A DNA stretch of 64,000 nt, taken from contig JAJFUE010000013.1 of NCBI GenBank assembly GCA_021372575.1, positions 1 to 64,000 of the forward strand, read 5' to 3'. Each line of letters starts with the position of its first letter. Within the stretch, counting starts at the first letter, position 1. The DNA is from a bacterium (GTDB taxonomy: Bacteria; Sumerlaeota; Sumerlaeia; MVZB01). Shown piece by piece: positions 34,271 through 43,038 of the stretch. The translations under genes and the position numbers were made by a program. The notes under the pieces are model-generated. The model saw only the letters and a program-made list of their open reading frames with translations, had not been told where the DNA came from and made no database searches.

Positions 34271-35044
34271 ATGAACCATTCGGACCACATCATACCTCAT
34301 CGGATGATTGCGATCGGCGCTAGCAACATGACGCGCGCGTTCCATGTGATCGCCGCGGCGGCGCGCGCCGAGTGGGGCCGGGACATTGAGATTTTCGGCG
34401 CGCACGGGCTCGGCAGGTCGTTCGGCGCGGCCAGTTCGGTTCTCTTCAGGGCGCTGCCGGGGATTCTTGAATGCGGGATGTGGCGGGAACTGGAACGGAT
34501 GCCGGATACGCCGACGCGAGCGGTGATCACGGACGTCGGCAACGATATCCTGTTCGGCCACGAACCGGGACTGATTCTGGAGTGGATCGATGAATGCGTT
34601 CGACGGCTGCGGCGGTTCACGAACGACATCACGCTGGCCACGCTGCCGATGGAGAGCATTTATTCGATTTCCCGGCGAAGATTTCTCTTTTTCCGGTCGA
34701 TCTTTTTTCCATCCTCGCGGATGACGTTTGAAAAAACCGTTGGCGCGGCGGAAGAGATCGAGCGCGGGCTCGAGAAACTGATTCAGGCGCGCGGGATTCG
34801 GCGCGTGCGGCCAAGGGCCGAATGGTATCACTTCGATCCGATCCACATTCGCCCCGGTCAATTCTCGAATGCGTGGCGTGAAATCCTCGGGTGCGATAAC
34901 AAAAATGAAATTCAATGGACCTGGCCCGAGGCGATCCGGTTATACCTCATGAAACCCGAACAGCAATGGATAATGGGAAAAGAGCAATTCACCCCGCAGC
35001 GCGGGATCGAATTAAAGCGCGGGGGAAGGGTGTGGCTGTATTAG
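34271..35044 (+). CDS. SGNH/GDSL-like hydrolase candidate
   Basis: A 257-residue protein of no certain family. Four blocks resemble SGNH hydrolases in order: GASNMTR near 17 (Ser nucleophile candidate), GLGRS near 46, VGNDIL near 93 (Asn) and YHFDPIHI near 191 (Asp/His). The spacing fits SGNH esterases, though the Ser block is not canonical GDS. There is no signal peptide, so it would be cytoplasmic. The ribosome site is weak. It is convergent with the FkbM methyltransferase. Confidence 0.6.
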   Translation: MNHSDHIIPHRMIAIGASNMTRAFHVIAAAARAEWGRDIEIFGAHGLGRSFGAASSVLFRALPGILECGMWRELERMPDTPTRAVITDVGNDILFGHEPGLILEWIDECVRRLRRFTNDITLATLPMESIYSISRRRFLFFRSIFFPSSRMTFEKTVGAAEEIERGLEKLIQARGIRRVRPRAEWYHFDPIHIRPGQFSNAWREILGCDNKNEIQWTWPEAIRLYLMKPEQQWIMGKEQFTPQRGIELKRGGRVWLY

Positions 35045-35114
35045 GCAAAAAAACTATGCCGCCCCTTCAGGGCTCCGATCAAAAAAATGCCATCAACCCA
35101 GGGTTGCGCTCGCA

Positions 35115-35855
35115 TCAGGCGTTTTGCAGGACCTGACGAACGGTTTGGTCGAGGTCGGGGCGCTCGACGGGGATGCAGATGTAATCCCAGACGGCCTGCT
35201 TCTGTGCGCTTTCGCTGAACATATCCACTGATTGCATCGGCTTGCCGTTGATGTCGTAGATCGTGTAGTTGCGGTCGAACCAGAATGTGCCCATGTCGGC
35301 GGTGGTGATCTTGTATTCGGCGATCGAGTTGGCGCCGAATTCGAAGCTGACAAGCGGCCGGAAGCGGTCGAGCGTTTCCTGCGCGCCCTGAAAGATGTGG
35401 TATTCGCCGCCCTCGGCATCGACCTTGATGTAATCGAGCCGCCGCAGGCGGCCGAAAAAGAGGGGCTTGATGAAGATCGAGTCGAGCGTGCGGACCTTGA
35501 TCGGGATGCGCCGGAGCGTGGTCGGGACGTCGTAGGTGCGCGTCTGAAGCCCGCTGTAAGCCGGCGCATCGACGGCGATCACGAACTCCGAGCTTGTGTC
35601 CTCGGCGCCGATCGCGCAATCGAACACCTTGACGCACTTGCGATAGTCGGCGAACTGCTTGCTGAGTGTTTTCACAATGTGCTTGCGGCATGACGGCAGC
35701 GGCTCGAAGGCATAGACCTTACCGTTCGGCCCGACGGCTTCGGCCATCGGGAACGTATGCGACCCGATGTGGGCGCCGACGTCGATCGCGACGTCGCCGG
35801 GCTTCAGAACCGCCTTGTAAGTCTGCCGCAAAACATCTTCGAAATCTTTAGCCAC
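35115..35855 (-). CDS. FkbM-family methyltransferase
   Basis: A 246-residue class I methyltransferase with SAM motif AIDVGAHIGSHTF, motif II VYAFEPLP and the FkbM block IKVDAEGGEYHIF. Start codon is GTG at 35853-35855, chosen because GGAG lies 8 nt upstream and no in-frame ATG is nearby. FkbM enzymes O-methylate sugars or polyketides, so a role in envelope glycan decoration is plausible. It is downstream of an AT-rich gap with a terminator belonging to the neighbouring lipoprotein. Confidence 0.9.
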   Translation of the reverse strand: MAKDFEDVLRQTYKAVLKPGDVAIDVGAHIGSHTFPMAEAVGPNGKVYAFEPLPSCRKHIVKTLSKQFADYRKCVKVFDCAIGAEDTSSEFVIAVDAPAYSGLQTRTYDVPTTLRRIPIKVRTLDSIFIKPLFFGRLRRLDYIKVDAEGGEYHIFQGAQETLDRFRPLVSFEFGANSIAEYKITTADMGTFWFDRNYTIYDINGKPMQSVDMFSESAQKQAVWDYICIPVERPDLDQTVRQVLQNA

Positions 35856-35938
35856 GCTTTTGTCTCCATCACTTTTCAGTAAGGAAAAATAAATAATAAT
35901 TTGGAAGCATAGTCAACAATCTGTTTGGCTGACAAAAA

Positions 35939-35972
35939 GAAACGGCCCAGGCACACATCCTCGGGCCGTTTC
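35939..35972 (-). terminator. Rho-independent terminator after the small lipoprotein
   Basis: A 10-bp stem (35939-35948 with 35963-35972) with a 14-nt loop, followed on the minus strand by five T residues. It closes transcription of the lipoprotein gene ending at 35994 and possibly of the efflux operon. Confidence 0.85.
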
Positions 35973-35993
35973 GGAAATCGTTCGCGTTCTCAA

Positions 35994-36251
35994 TTAACGG
36001 TGATGGCCGCCATGATGGCCGCCGTGGTAGTTGCCATGGAAATAAACACCGCCGAAGAACACGGGTGGCCCGACAATAACGGGGGCCGGAGCGACATAAA
36101 CCGGCGCGGGGGCCACATACATCGGAGTCGTGCGGACCGACGGAGCCGTCTGCGGCTCGGGCGCGTAGGCCACATAATCATACGGATAAATCACGCACGA
36201 CGACATGAGCACCGCCAGAAAGAACCCAATGGCGATCTTAACGGTTTTCAC
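35994..36251 (-). CDS. Small Pro/Val- and His/Gly-rich lipoprotein
   Basis: An 85-residue protein. GTG at 36249-36251 is chosen because GGAGG lies 9 nt upstream; the ATG at 36260 abuts the GGAGG and is too close. The resulting N-terminus MKTVKIAIGFFLAVLMSSC is a clean lipoprotein signal with Cys19. The mature part has repeats of YVAPAPV and a C-terminal Gly/His cluster (HGGHHGGHHR) that could bind metal. Similar short lipoproteins are common but of unknown function. It lies just after the efflux operon on the same strand and ends at a strong terminator. Confidence 0.75.
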   Translation of the reverse strand: MKTVKIAIGFFLAVLMSSCVIYPYDYVAYAPEPQTAPSVRTTPMYVAPAPVYVAPAPVIVGPPVFFGGVYFHGNYHGGHHGGHHR

Positions 36252-36342
36252 TGGACACATCCTCCAAGCTCGAATTCCAAGGGGTGTCACTGCCTCATCC
36301 CGAGCTTAAAGACATGAATGGACGGAAAATGTTCCCGCCCGA

Positions 36343-37878
36343 TTATTTTTTCCAATAAGTTGCCGGAGTCCGGGTTTCGGCGCCGGCCGCGACCTCGTCG
36401 CTCCAACCGCCGCCGAGGGCCTTGTATAATGTGACCAGATCCCCGGCAATGGCGTTGCGACTCTGAATAAGCGAGTTCTGCGAGTTGAGAAGCGCCTGCT
36501 CGGAAACGAGGACCGACAGGAAGTCGGTTTCGCCGGCGGTGTAAAGCTGGCTCGACAGCCTGAACGAGTTGCGCTCGCGCTCGACGGCGACTTCCAGCCA
36601 GCGGCTGCGCTCGATTTCGTTGTTGTAGGCCGTCCACGCCGTCTCGACTTCCTGGAGGGCGTTGAGGACGGCCTGCCGATACTGGGTCAGGGCCAGGTCG
36701 GCGGAGGCGCGGTTCTCGCGGACGCGATTCCAGAGCAGGCCGCCGTTGAAGATGTTCCAGCTGAGCGAAGGGCCGAAACCGTAGGCCGTGGTCGCCTCGC
36801 GGTTCCACGAGCCGATCTTGTTGGCCTGTGCGGTGGCGTTGGCCGAAAGCGTCAGGCGCGGGAACAGGTCGGCCACGGCGACGCCGATGCGGGCGGTCGC
36901 GGAATGAAGCGAGGCCTCGGCGATGCGGATGTCGGGCCGGCGGTCGAGAAGCGTCGCCGGAAGCTCGGTCGGAAGTCTGCGTGACGGAGCCGGGTAGGGC
37001 TTGGAAGGATTCAGTTCTGCGACAAGGGCTGCGGGCTCCTGGCCGAGCAGCACGCTGAGCTGGTAAATGGTCTGGCGGATCTGCGATTCGATGTTCGGGA
37101 TCTGGGCGGTGGTGCTGGCGACGATGGCCTCGGCGTTGGACTGGTCGAGGGCGCTGGCGAAACCGGCCTCGCGGCGCTTGATGGTGATGTCGGCCGAGTG
37201 TTTTTGAATAACGAGGTTCTCGTGCGTGATGCGGAGCGACTCCTGAAGCGCGCGCAGGTTGAGGTAATTGACGCCGATGTCGCCGGTGAGCGTCACGAGC
37301 GTGTTGCGCAGGTTCTCCTCGCTCGAAAGCAGGTCGGCGCGCGAGGCCTCGATGGCGCGGCGCGTACCGCCGAAAGCGTCGAGTTCCCAGGCGCTGTCGA
37401 AGCCGGCGCGATACGAGTTTTGGTTCGAGCTGCGGTTGGTACCGGTCGAAACGCCACCGACGCCCGAGGACTGTTCATGCGTGCCGACGGGCGGCTTGGG
37501 AACGCGCGTGTGGGTCCGATTGTAGCTGCTGCTGAAATCGAGCGTCGGCCAGAGGCCGGCGAAGGATTCGCCGAGGACGGCGCGGGCCTGGCGGACGCGG
37601 TGGACCGCCACCTGGACGTCGAGGTTGGATTCAATGCCGCGCTGGATGAGGCTGTTCAAGACGGGGTCGTTGAACGATTCCCACCAGCGGGCCAGTTCCA
37701 CCCGCGTGCCGGCCGCCTCAAGCGTCGGCGTGGTCTCGCTGGCGCTGACGAAGGCGCCGGGCATTTTGGGCGACGGCCTGTGAAAATCCGGCCCGACGAG
37801 GCAGCCGCTCAGAAGCGGAGCGGTCGCGAGGCAAATCAGGGCGAGGATGCTGTTGCAGCCGGTGCGTGCTGGAATCAT
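36343..37878 (-). CDS. Outer-membrane efflux factor (TolC/OprM, NodT-type lipoprotein)
   Basis: A 511-residue outer-membrane factor. Lipoprotein signal with lipobox LLSGC (Cys26), followed by VGPDFHRP and the RWWESFNDPVLNSL block typical of NodT-type proteins. Two OEP repeats are visible: about 60-250 (VAVHRVRQARAVLGESFAGLWP) and about 280-480 (RRPDIRIAEASLHSATARIGVAVADLFPRL). It should form the outer-membrane duct of the MacAB-type pump encoded just upstream (21-nt gap to the permease gene). AGGTAAG precedes the ATG. Confidence 0.94.
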   Translation of the reverse strand: MIPARTGCNSILALICLATAPLLSGCLVGPDFHRPSPKMPGAFVSASETTPTLEAAGTRVELARWWESFNDPVLNSLIQRGIESNLDVQVAVHRVRQARAVLGESFAGLWPTLDFSSSYNRTHTRVPKPPVGTHEQSSGVGGVSTGTNRSSNQNSYRAGFDSAWELDAFGGTRRAIEASRADLLSSEENLRNTLVTLTGDIGVNYLNLRALQESLRITHENLVIQKHSADITIKRREAGFASALDQSNAEAIVASTTAQIPNIESQIRQTIYQLSVLLGQEPAALVAELNPSKPYPAPSRRLPTELPATLLDRRPDIRIAEASLHSATARIGVAVADLFPRLTLSANATAQANKIGSWNREATTAYGFGPSLSWNIFNGGLLWNRVRENRASADLALTQYRQAVLNALQEVETAWTAYNNEIERSRWLEVAVERERNSFRLSSQLYTAGETDFLSVLVSEQALLNSQNSLIQSRNAIAGDLVTLYKALGGGWSDEVAAGAETRTPATYWKK

Positions 37879-37899
37879 GAGAGCTTACCTGCCGGAAGA

Positions 37900-39279
37900 T
37901 TACTCGTAACGCAAAGCTTCGATGGGATCGAGGCGCGAGGCGCGCCACGCGGGATAGAAACCGAACACCATGCCGACGACGCACGCGACGAAGACCGACG
38001 TCACGATGGCCTCGACCGAAATCTGCGTCGGCCATTTCAATGTGAGCGCGACGATCTCCGAGGCGCCGCGGCCAAGCGCGATGCCGATCAGGCCGCCCAG
38101 CAGGCACAGGATCACCGCCTCGATCAGGAATTGAAGAAGGATGTCGTAGGTGCGGGCGCCGACGGCCATGCGCAAGCCGATCTCGCGGGTGCGCTCGGTG
38201 ACCGAGACCAGCATGATGTTCATGATGCCGACGCCGCCGACGATGAGCGAGATGAGCGCCACGAACAGCAGCAGGCGCGTCATGAGACGGCTTGTCGATG
38301 AGAGCGTGTTGGTCAGCTCGGTCATGTCGCGAATCTGGAAGTCGTCATCGTCATCGGCGGCGAGGCGGTGCCGCTCGCGCAGCAGTTCGGTGATCTGACT
38401 CATCGCGGAGCGGATGGAATCCGCCGAGCGCGCGGCGAGAATGATCTGATCGACGTTGGCGAAGCGGACCGGCATCGGGTTGTTGGCCTGCTGGACGGCC
38501 GATTTCTCGGGATACAGGACGATGCCGGTCGATGGATACAAATTGCTCAGCGTGTTGACGGAATTGCCCGATGAGGACGAGGAGGATGAGGAACTCGACG
38601 AACTGCTCGAGCTGCGCTGGTTGGAGATCCGGTATCGGATGGTGGTCCACGGGGCCAGGATGATGTCGTCCTGATCCATGCCCATCAGGTTGGCGCCCTT
38701 CGATGAAAGCACGCCCACGACGCGGAACGTCACGTTGCGGATGCGGATTTCCTTGCCGACGGGGGACTCGCCCTGGAACAGCTCGCGCTTGATGGTCTGG
38801 CCGATGAGGCAGACCTTCGCGCCGCTGCGGACGTCACGGTCGTTGAACGTGTCGCCCTCGGCGAGGTTCTGCCAGTCGCGCACGTCGAGGTAATCGGGGT
38901 CGGTTCCGTAGATGCTGTTCGGGTAGTAGTTGCGGTTGCCGTAAATGACCTGCGAGTTGGCGCGCACGATCACGGCGGCCTGGCGCACGTCGGGGCATTC
39001 GCGGACGATCGCCTCGCAGTCGGAATCGGTGAGCGTCACGTTCGAGCCGGCGCCCATGCTGATGCCGCCCGATCGTTGGGCGCCGGGCATGACCAGAAGC
39101 GTGTTGGAACCCATGCTGGAGATCGTCCGCTGGATGGCGGTCGAGGCGCCCTGGCCGATTTCCATCATGGCGATCACGGCGGCGATGCCGATGACGATGC
39201 CGAGCATCGTGAGGAGGGCCCGCGTGATGTTGCGACGCAGCGCGCGAATCGCGGTGCGGACAAGTCGAAGAAGCTTCAT
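37900..39279 (-). CDS. MacB-like ABC transporter permease with poly-serine insert
   Basis: A 459-residue permease with the MacB periplasmic core (MacB_PCD) after the first membrane helix (TMLGIVIGIAAVIAMMEIG) and an FtsX domain with three helices at the C-terminus (about 335-450; VGGVGIMNIMLVSVTERTREIGLR). In the periplasmic domain a run of 15 consecutive serines lies at about 223-237 (38569-38613). Mixed Ser codons show that it is not a simple microsatellite. Its ATG overlaps the stop of the ATPase gene by 4 nt. With the ATPase it forms a split MacB. Confidence 0.93.
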   Translation of the reverse strand: MKLLRLVRTAIRALRRNITRALLTMLGIVIGIAAVIAMMEIGQGASTAIQRTISSMGSNTLLVMPGAQRSGGISMGAGSNVTLTDSDCEAIVRECPDVRQAAVIVRANSQVIYGNRNYYPNSIYGTDPDYLDVRDWQNLAEGDTFNDRDVRSGAKVCLIGQTIKRELFQGESPVGKEIRIRNVTFRVVGVLSSKGANLMGMDQDDIILAPWTTIRYRISNQRSSSSSSSSSSSSSSSGNSVNTLSNLYPSTGIVLYPEKSAVQQANNPMPVRFANVDQIILAARSADSIRSAMSQITELLRERHRLAADDDDDFQIRDMTELTNTLSSTSRLMTRLLLFVALISLIVGGVGIMNIMLVSVTERTREIGLRMAVGARTYDILLQFLIEAVILCLLGGLIGIALGRGASEIVALTLKWPTQISVEAIVTSVFVACVVGMVFGFYPAWRASRLDPIEALRYE

Positions 39280-39998
39280 GTGCGCTCGCCTCCCCGGGCG
39301 TCCGTGGCGTGACCGACAAGATCGCCATCGACGCAGCCGTCGCGGATGTGGATCACGCGGCGGGCGTGATGGGCCACATCCGGGTCATGCGTCACGAGCA
39401 GGATCGTGATTCCATCCTCGGCGTTGAGCTGCTGGAACATCTCGAGGATCTCGCCGCTGGTGCGCGAGTCGAGGTTGCCGGTCGGCTCGTCGGCAAACAG
39501 GATCGAGGGCTGGTTGATCAGGGCGCGCGCGATCGCGACGCGCTGCTGCTGGCCGCCGGAAAGCTGCGAGGGGTGGTGGTGCATGCGGTCCTTGAGGCCG
39601 ACGCGGTCGAGAAGCATCTTCGCGCGATCGAGACTATCGTTCCGGCTGATGTGGTTGTGATGGTATTCGAGCGGCAGGATGACATTGTCCAGCGCGCTCG
39701 TGCGGGCCAGCAGGTTGAAATTCTGGAAGACAAAACCGATCTTGCGGTTGCGCAATTCGGCGCGCTGGTTCACCGACAGCTTGGTGACGTCGCGACCTTC
39801 GAGCAGATACTGGCCCGAGGTCGGGTGATCGAGACAGCCGAGGATGTTCATGAGGGTGCTCTTGCCGCTGCCGGAGACGCCCATGAGCGAAACGGTTTCG
39901 CGCTGCCCGATCGACAGCGATATTCCCTTGAGCACCGGAACGTCCAGGTCGCCCAGCCGGTATATCTTCCAAATGTCGTGAAGTTCGATCAGATCCAT
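39276..39998 (-). CDS. MacB-like ABC transporter ATPase
   Basis: A 240-residue ATPase: Walker A GVSGSGKS, Q-loop VFQNFNLL, signature LSGGQQQRVAIARAL, Walker B ILFADEPTGNLDS and H-loop THDPDVAHHA, the LolD/MacB subclass. The start MDLIELHDIWKIY at 39998 gives the normal family length; the longer reading to 40028 adds an unneeded 10 residues. It sits between the adaptor and permease genes of the efflux operon. Confidence 0.95.
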   Translation of the reverse strand: MDLIELHDIWKIYRLGDLDVPVLKGISLSIGQRETVSLMGVSGSGKSTLMNILGCLDHPTSGQYLLEGRDVTKLSVNQRAELRNRKIGFVFQNFNLLARTSALDNVILPLEYHHNHISRNDSLDRAKMLLDRVGLKDRMHHHPSQLSGGQQQRVAIARALINQPSILFADEPTGNLDSRTSGEILEMFQQLNAEDGITILLVTHDPDVAHHARRVIHIRDGCVDGDLVGHATDARGGERT

Positions 39999-40058
39999 TT
40001 TATGCCTTGCATGACGCTCAAGTGACACATTCCATTCCGCTACACGGGCCGAAGCAAC

Positions 40059-41495
40059 CTACCGTCCGCCGCCGCCGCTGCTGCCGCCGCGCCCGCCGCC
40101 GCCGCTGCCACCACGACGCGGGATTTGCGGCACGAACGGGCTGGCGCCGCCGGTCGAGCCGGCCGTGGAAGCCGCCTGCACCATCTGAATCCCGGTGACG
40201 ACGTTCATCCCCTCGGCTACTTCGCGTCCGCTGACCGCCGTGTCAATCCCGTCGGTGATGCCGACCCGCACCCGGACGGGCTTGAGCTGGTCGTTCTCGA
40301 GCGTCCAAATCGTGCCGATCGAGCCGCCGCGTCCGCCGCCGGCCCGGCCTGAGCTCGAACCCGCGCCGCCTTGACGCTGGCCGGCCTGCCGGCCTTCACG
40401 GCCGGCTCCGCCGCGAGGCCGACGCGCGGTCGCGCTGGTGGTGTTGTCAGCGGACGCCACTTGAGCCGTCGCGGGGGGCGTCCAGCGCAGCGCCGCATTG
40501 GGAATCACCAGGGCCTCATCGGCACGCGCCGTTTCGAACTGGACATCGGCGGTCAAATACGGAAGCAGCCGGCCATCGGAGTTGTCAGTCAGAACCTCGA
40601 CCGTGTAGGTGACGACGTTTTGCGTCATGCTCGCGTTGAGGCGGATCTTGCCGACCTTGCCATGGAACTGCTCGTTGGGCAGCGCCGAAACCTTGAACGT
40701 GACCGGCTGGCCGACGTGGATGCTGCCGATATCGGCCTCGTTGACCGCGACCCAGATCTGGACCTGGCGCAGGTCCTTCGCGATAAGGAACAGGCTCGGG
40801 GCGTTGAGGCTCGCGACGACGGTCTGGCCGATGTTGACGCGGCGGTCGATGATAACGCCATCGACCGGCGAAAGGATCGTGCAATAGCCCATGTTCTGGC
40901 GGGCGAGGTCGAGCTGGGCCTGGGACTGCGTGACCTGGGCCTCGGCCTGCTTGATCGCGGCCTTGCCGACCTCGAGGTTCGCCTGCGCCGATTCATAAGC
41001 GGATTTATAGGCGTCGTAGCTGCTCTGCGCAAGCGCGTCGGACGGGCCAAGGCGCTGGGCGCGCTCCCAATCGCGCTGGGCCTGGTTGAGCTTCGCCTTC
41101 AACTGGCCCATGTCCGCTTCGGAGCGCGCGAGGTTCGCCTTGGCGCTGTTGAGCGAGGCCTCCGACATCTTGAGTTGCGATTTATAGGTTGAATCGTCGA
41201 TGCGGGCCAGAATCATGCCCTTCTTGAGCCGCGAGCCGTAATCGATTTCCTTGCCGTCCTCGTCCTTGCCGAACTCGATGATGCGGCCGGCGACCTGCGC
41301 GCCGACGTCGATCAGGTCCTCCGGCTCGATCGTGCCGGTGGCGGGGATGAACGACACGAGGTCCGACCGGCGAATCGGACTGGTCATATAATTCGGCCGG
41401 TCGCCATCGGCGCGGGACTTGAACTGCTTGTAGCCGAAGGCGCACGCGCCCCCGACGATCGCCAGGATCACCAGCCAACGAATGAAGCGGCCCAT
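40059..41495 (-). CDS. MacA-like periplasmic adaptor
   Basis: A 478-residue membrane-fusion protein. An N-terminal membrane anchor (WLVILAIVGGACAFGY) leads to lipoyl halves (GTIEPEDLIDVGAQVAGRI; CTILSPVDGVIIDRRV), a coiled-coil hairpin (about 105-200) and beta-barrel domains. Residues about 358-395 and the last 25 are Gly/Arg/Ser-rich low-complexity insertions, unusual for MacA. It links the MacB-type pump to the TolC-like factor. First structural gene after marR. Confidence 0.93.
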   Translation of the reverse strand: MGRFIRWLVILAIVGGACAFGYKQFKSRADGDRPNYMTSPIRRSDLVSFIPATGTIEPEDLIDVGAQVAGRIIEFGKDEDGKEIDYGSRLKKGMILARIDDSTYKSQLKMSEASLNSAKANLARSEADMGQLKAKLNQAQRDWERAQRLGPSDALAQSSYDAYKSAYESAQANLEVGKAAIKQAEAQVTQSQAQLDLARQNMGYCTILSPVDGVIIDRRVNIGQTVVASLNAPSLFLIAKDLRQVQIWVAVNEADIGSIHVGQPVTFKVSALPNEQFHGKVGKIRLNASMTQNVVTYTVEVLTDNSDGRLLPYLTADVQFETARADEALVIPNAALRWTPPATAQVASADNTTSATARRPRGGAGREGRQAGQRQGGAGSSSGRAGGGRGGSIGTIWTLENDQLKPVRVRVGITDGIDTAVSGREVAEGMNVVTGIQMVQAASTAGSTGGASPFVPQIPRRGGSGGGGRGGSSGGGGR

Positions 41496-41561
41496 TCTGC
41501 AAAACCCCTGCTCGTATTAATGACGCGGACCCGCCGGGTCCGTGATCGATCTTCCAAGGCA

Positions 41562-42041
41562 TTAACGCAAACTATCGGAATTCCTTCCGTTCGTCCCGTC
41601 CGAATCCTGGGCGAAAACCCGGCCGAGCAGGTTCATCGCCTCCGCAAGCGTGCGGTGTTCGTCCTGCGAAAGGTGCCCAAGCGCCCCGGCCAGGTTGCGG
41701 CGCGTTGCATCGCGCGCCGCGCGCATCGCCGCCTGGCCGGCCTCGGTGAGGCCGAGCTGCACCCGGCGGCGGTTGTCGGCCGGCACGCGCCGGCGCACCC
41801 AGCGCCGCCGCACCAGTCCGTTGATCATTTTCGACATCGTCGGCCGCGACAGCCCGATGTGGGCGCTGACATCGGACAGCATCGCCCCGTCGTGCAGGTC
41901 CAGGTACACCATGACCCGGAATTGCGGGACGGAGATTTCGTCCGGCCGACGCCCGCGCATGTCATGGCGCACACGGCGCATGATGAGCGGGATGGTGTCC
42001 AGCAGCTTGATCGCGGTTTTGTTGGCGGATTGCAGGCTCAT
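41562..42041 (-). CDS. MarR-family transcriptional regulator
   Basis: A 159-residue MarR winged-helix protein: helix-turn-helix LSDVSAHIGLSRPTMSKMINGLVRR and wing VPADNRRRVQLGLTEAG. It heads the operon marR, adaptor, ATPase, permease, outer-membrane factor (66-nt gap to the adaptor gene), so it most likely controls the pump in response to a ligand. A TTGACA promoter (42074-42101) and palindromes (42112-42149) lie directly upstream. Confidence 0.93.
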   Translation of the reverse strand: MSLQSANKTAIKLLDTIPLIMRRVRHDMRGRRPDEISVPQFRVMVYLDLHDGAMLSDVSAHIGLSRPTMSKMINGLVRRRWVRRRVPADNRRRVQLGLTEAGQAAMRAARDATRRNLAGALGHLSQDEHRTLAEAMNLLGRVFAQDSDGTNGRNSDSLR

Positions 42042-42073
42042 GTCGTTTCAGCCCGGAACAGTTTCCAAAGCTA

Positions 42074-42101
42074 ACTTTAGCATGCCAAAGGAGAATGTCA
42101 A
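42074..42101 (-). promoter_or_regulatory. Sigma-70-like promoter of the marR-efflux operon
   Basis: On the minus strand, TTGACA (42101-42096) and TAAAGT (42079-42074) are separated by 16 nt. The -35 is a perfect consensus and the -10 matches 4 of 6. The ATG is about 33 nt past the -10. Confidence 0.55.
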
Positions 42102-42111
42102 GACGGCGCGG

Positions 42112-42149
42112 TTGCGCAATGTTTGCACCGGTGCGCAAATCTTGCACAA
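42112..42149. promoter_or_regulatory. Candidate MarR operator
   Basis: Overlapping palindromes: TTGCGCA (42112-42118) with TGCGCAA (42132-42138), a central perfect palindrome GCACCGGTGC (42125-42134), and a further TTGCACAA at 42142-42149. It is 10 nt upstream of the -35 box. Confidence 0.5.
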
Positions 42150-42275
42150 ATATGGGGATTCGATGCGGTTTTGTTGAACATGGCCCGCCATCAGCCCCGG
42201 TTGCACAGCTGCTGATTGCAGGCGAAACGCGGGAATCGGCGGCATATTTTCCGGCGCCCCGACGCGGCGGCGGAT

Positions 42276-43037
42276 TCATTTCCCGAACGCCTTCAACTCG
42301 ACGCCCCCGGCCTTGATCCGGCTGCGAATCGCGCGGATCATTTCGACCGCGCCGGGGGTGTCGCCGTGGACGCAGATGGTCTGGGCGTTGATCGGCACGA
42401 TCGCGCCGTCAAGGCTTGCGATCGAGCCGTCGTGAATCATCGACCACACGCGCTCGGCGATCATGTCGATGTCCTCGAGGACCGCACCGGCGACCCTGCG
42501 CGAAACGAGCGTCCCGTCGGCCGTGTAGGCGCGGTCGGCAAACGCCTCCTCAACGAATCGAAGGCCGGCGTTCATCGCGCCATCGACCATTTTGGAGTTG
42601 GCGAGGCAGACCATGACAAGCTCGGGATCGACGGACTTGATCGCGTCGGCGATCGCGGTCGCCACCGAGACGTCCTCGGCGGCCAGGTTGTAAAGCGCGC
42701 CGTGCGGCTTGACGTGCTGCATGCGCACGCCCTCGGAGCGGCAGACGCCCCAAAGCGCGCCGACCTGGTAGATCACGTCGGCCCTGATTTCTTCGAGCGA
42801 GGCAGCCATCGCGCGCCTGCCAAAACCCACCAGGTCGTGGAAGCCGGGATGGGCGCCGACGGCGACGCCATGCGCCTTGGCGAGGCGCACGGTCCTGATC
42901 ATCGTCAGTGGATCCGAGGCGTGGAACCCGCACGCCACGTTCGCCGAGGTGATGAACGGCATGGCGTCCTCGTCGCAGCCGAGCTTCCACGCGCCGAAGC
43001 CCTCGCCCGCATCCGAATTAAGGTCGATCCTGAGCAT
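42276..43037 (-). CDS. pxpA: 5-oxoprolinase subunit A PxpA (LamB/YcsF)
   Basis: A 253-residue PxpA: the start IDLNSDAGEGFGAW, ITSANVACGFHASDP, VGAHPGFHDLVGFGRR and VKPHGALYN are diagnostic of the YcsF family. With PxpB and PxpC it hydrolyses 5-oxoproline to glutamate at the cost of ATP. Start supported by GGAGGGG 6 nt upstream. Its start is directly adjacent to the pxpC stop (last gene of the pxpBCA operon). Confidence 0.95.
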   Translation of the reverse strand: MLRIDLNSDAGEGFGAWKLGCDEDAMPFITSANVACGFHASDPLTMIRTVRLAKAHGVAVGAHPGFHDLVGFGRRAMAASLEEIRADVIYQVGALWGVCRSEGVRMQHVKPHGALYNLAAEDVSVATAIADAIKSVDPELVMVCLANSKMVDGAMNAGLRFVEEAFADRAYTADGTLVSRRVAGAVLEDIDMIAERVWSMIHDGSIASLDGAIVPINAQTICVHGDTPGAVEMIRAIRSRIKAGGVELKAFGK

Positions 43038-43038
43038 G

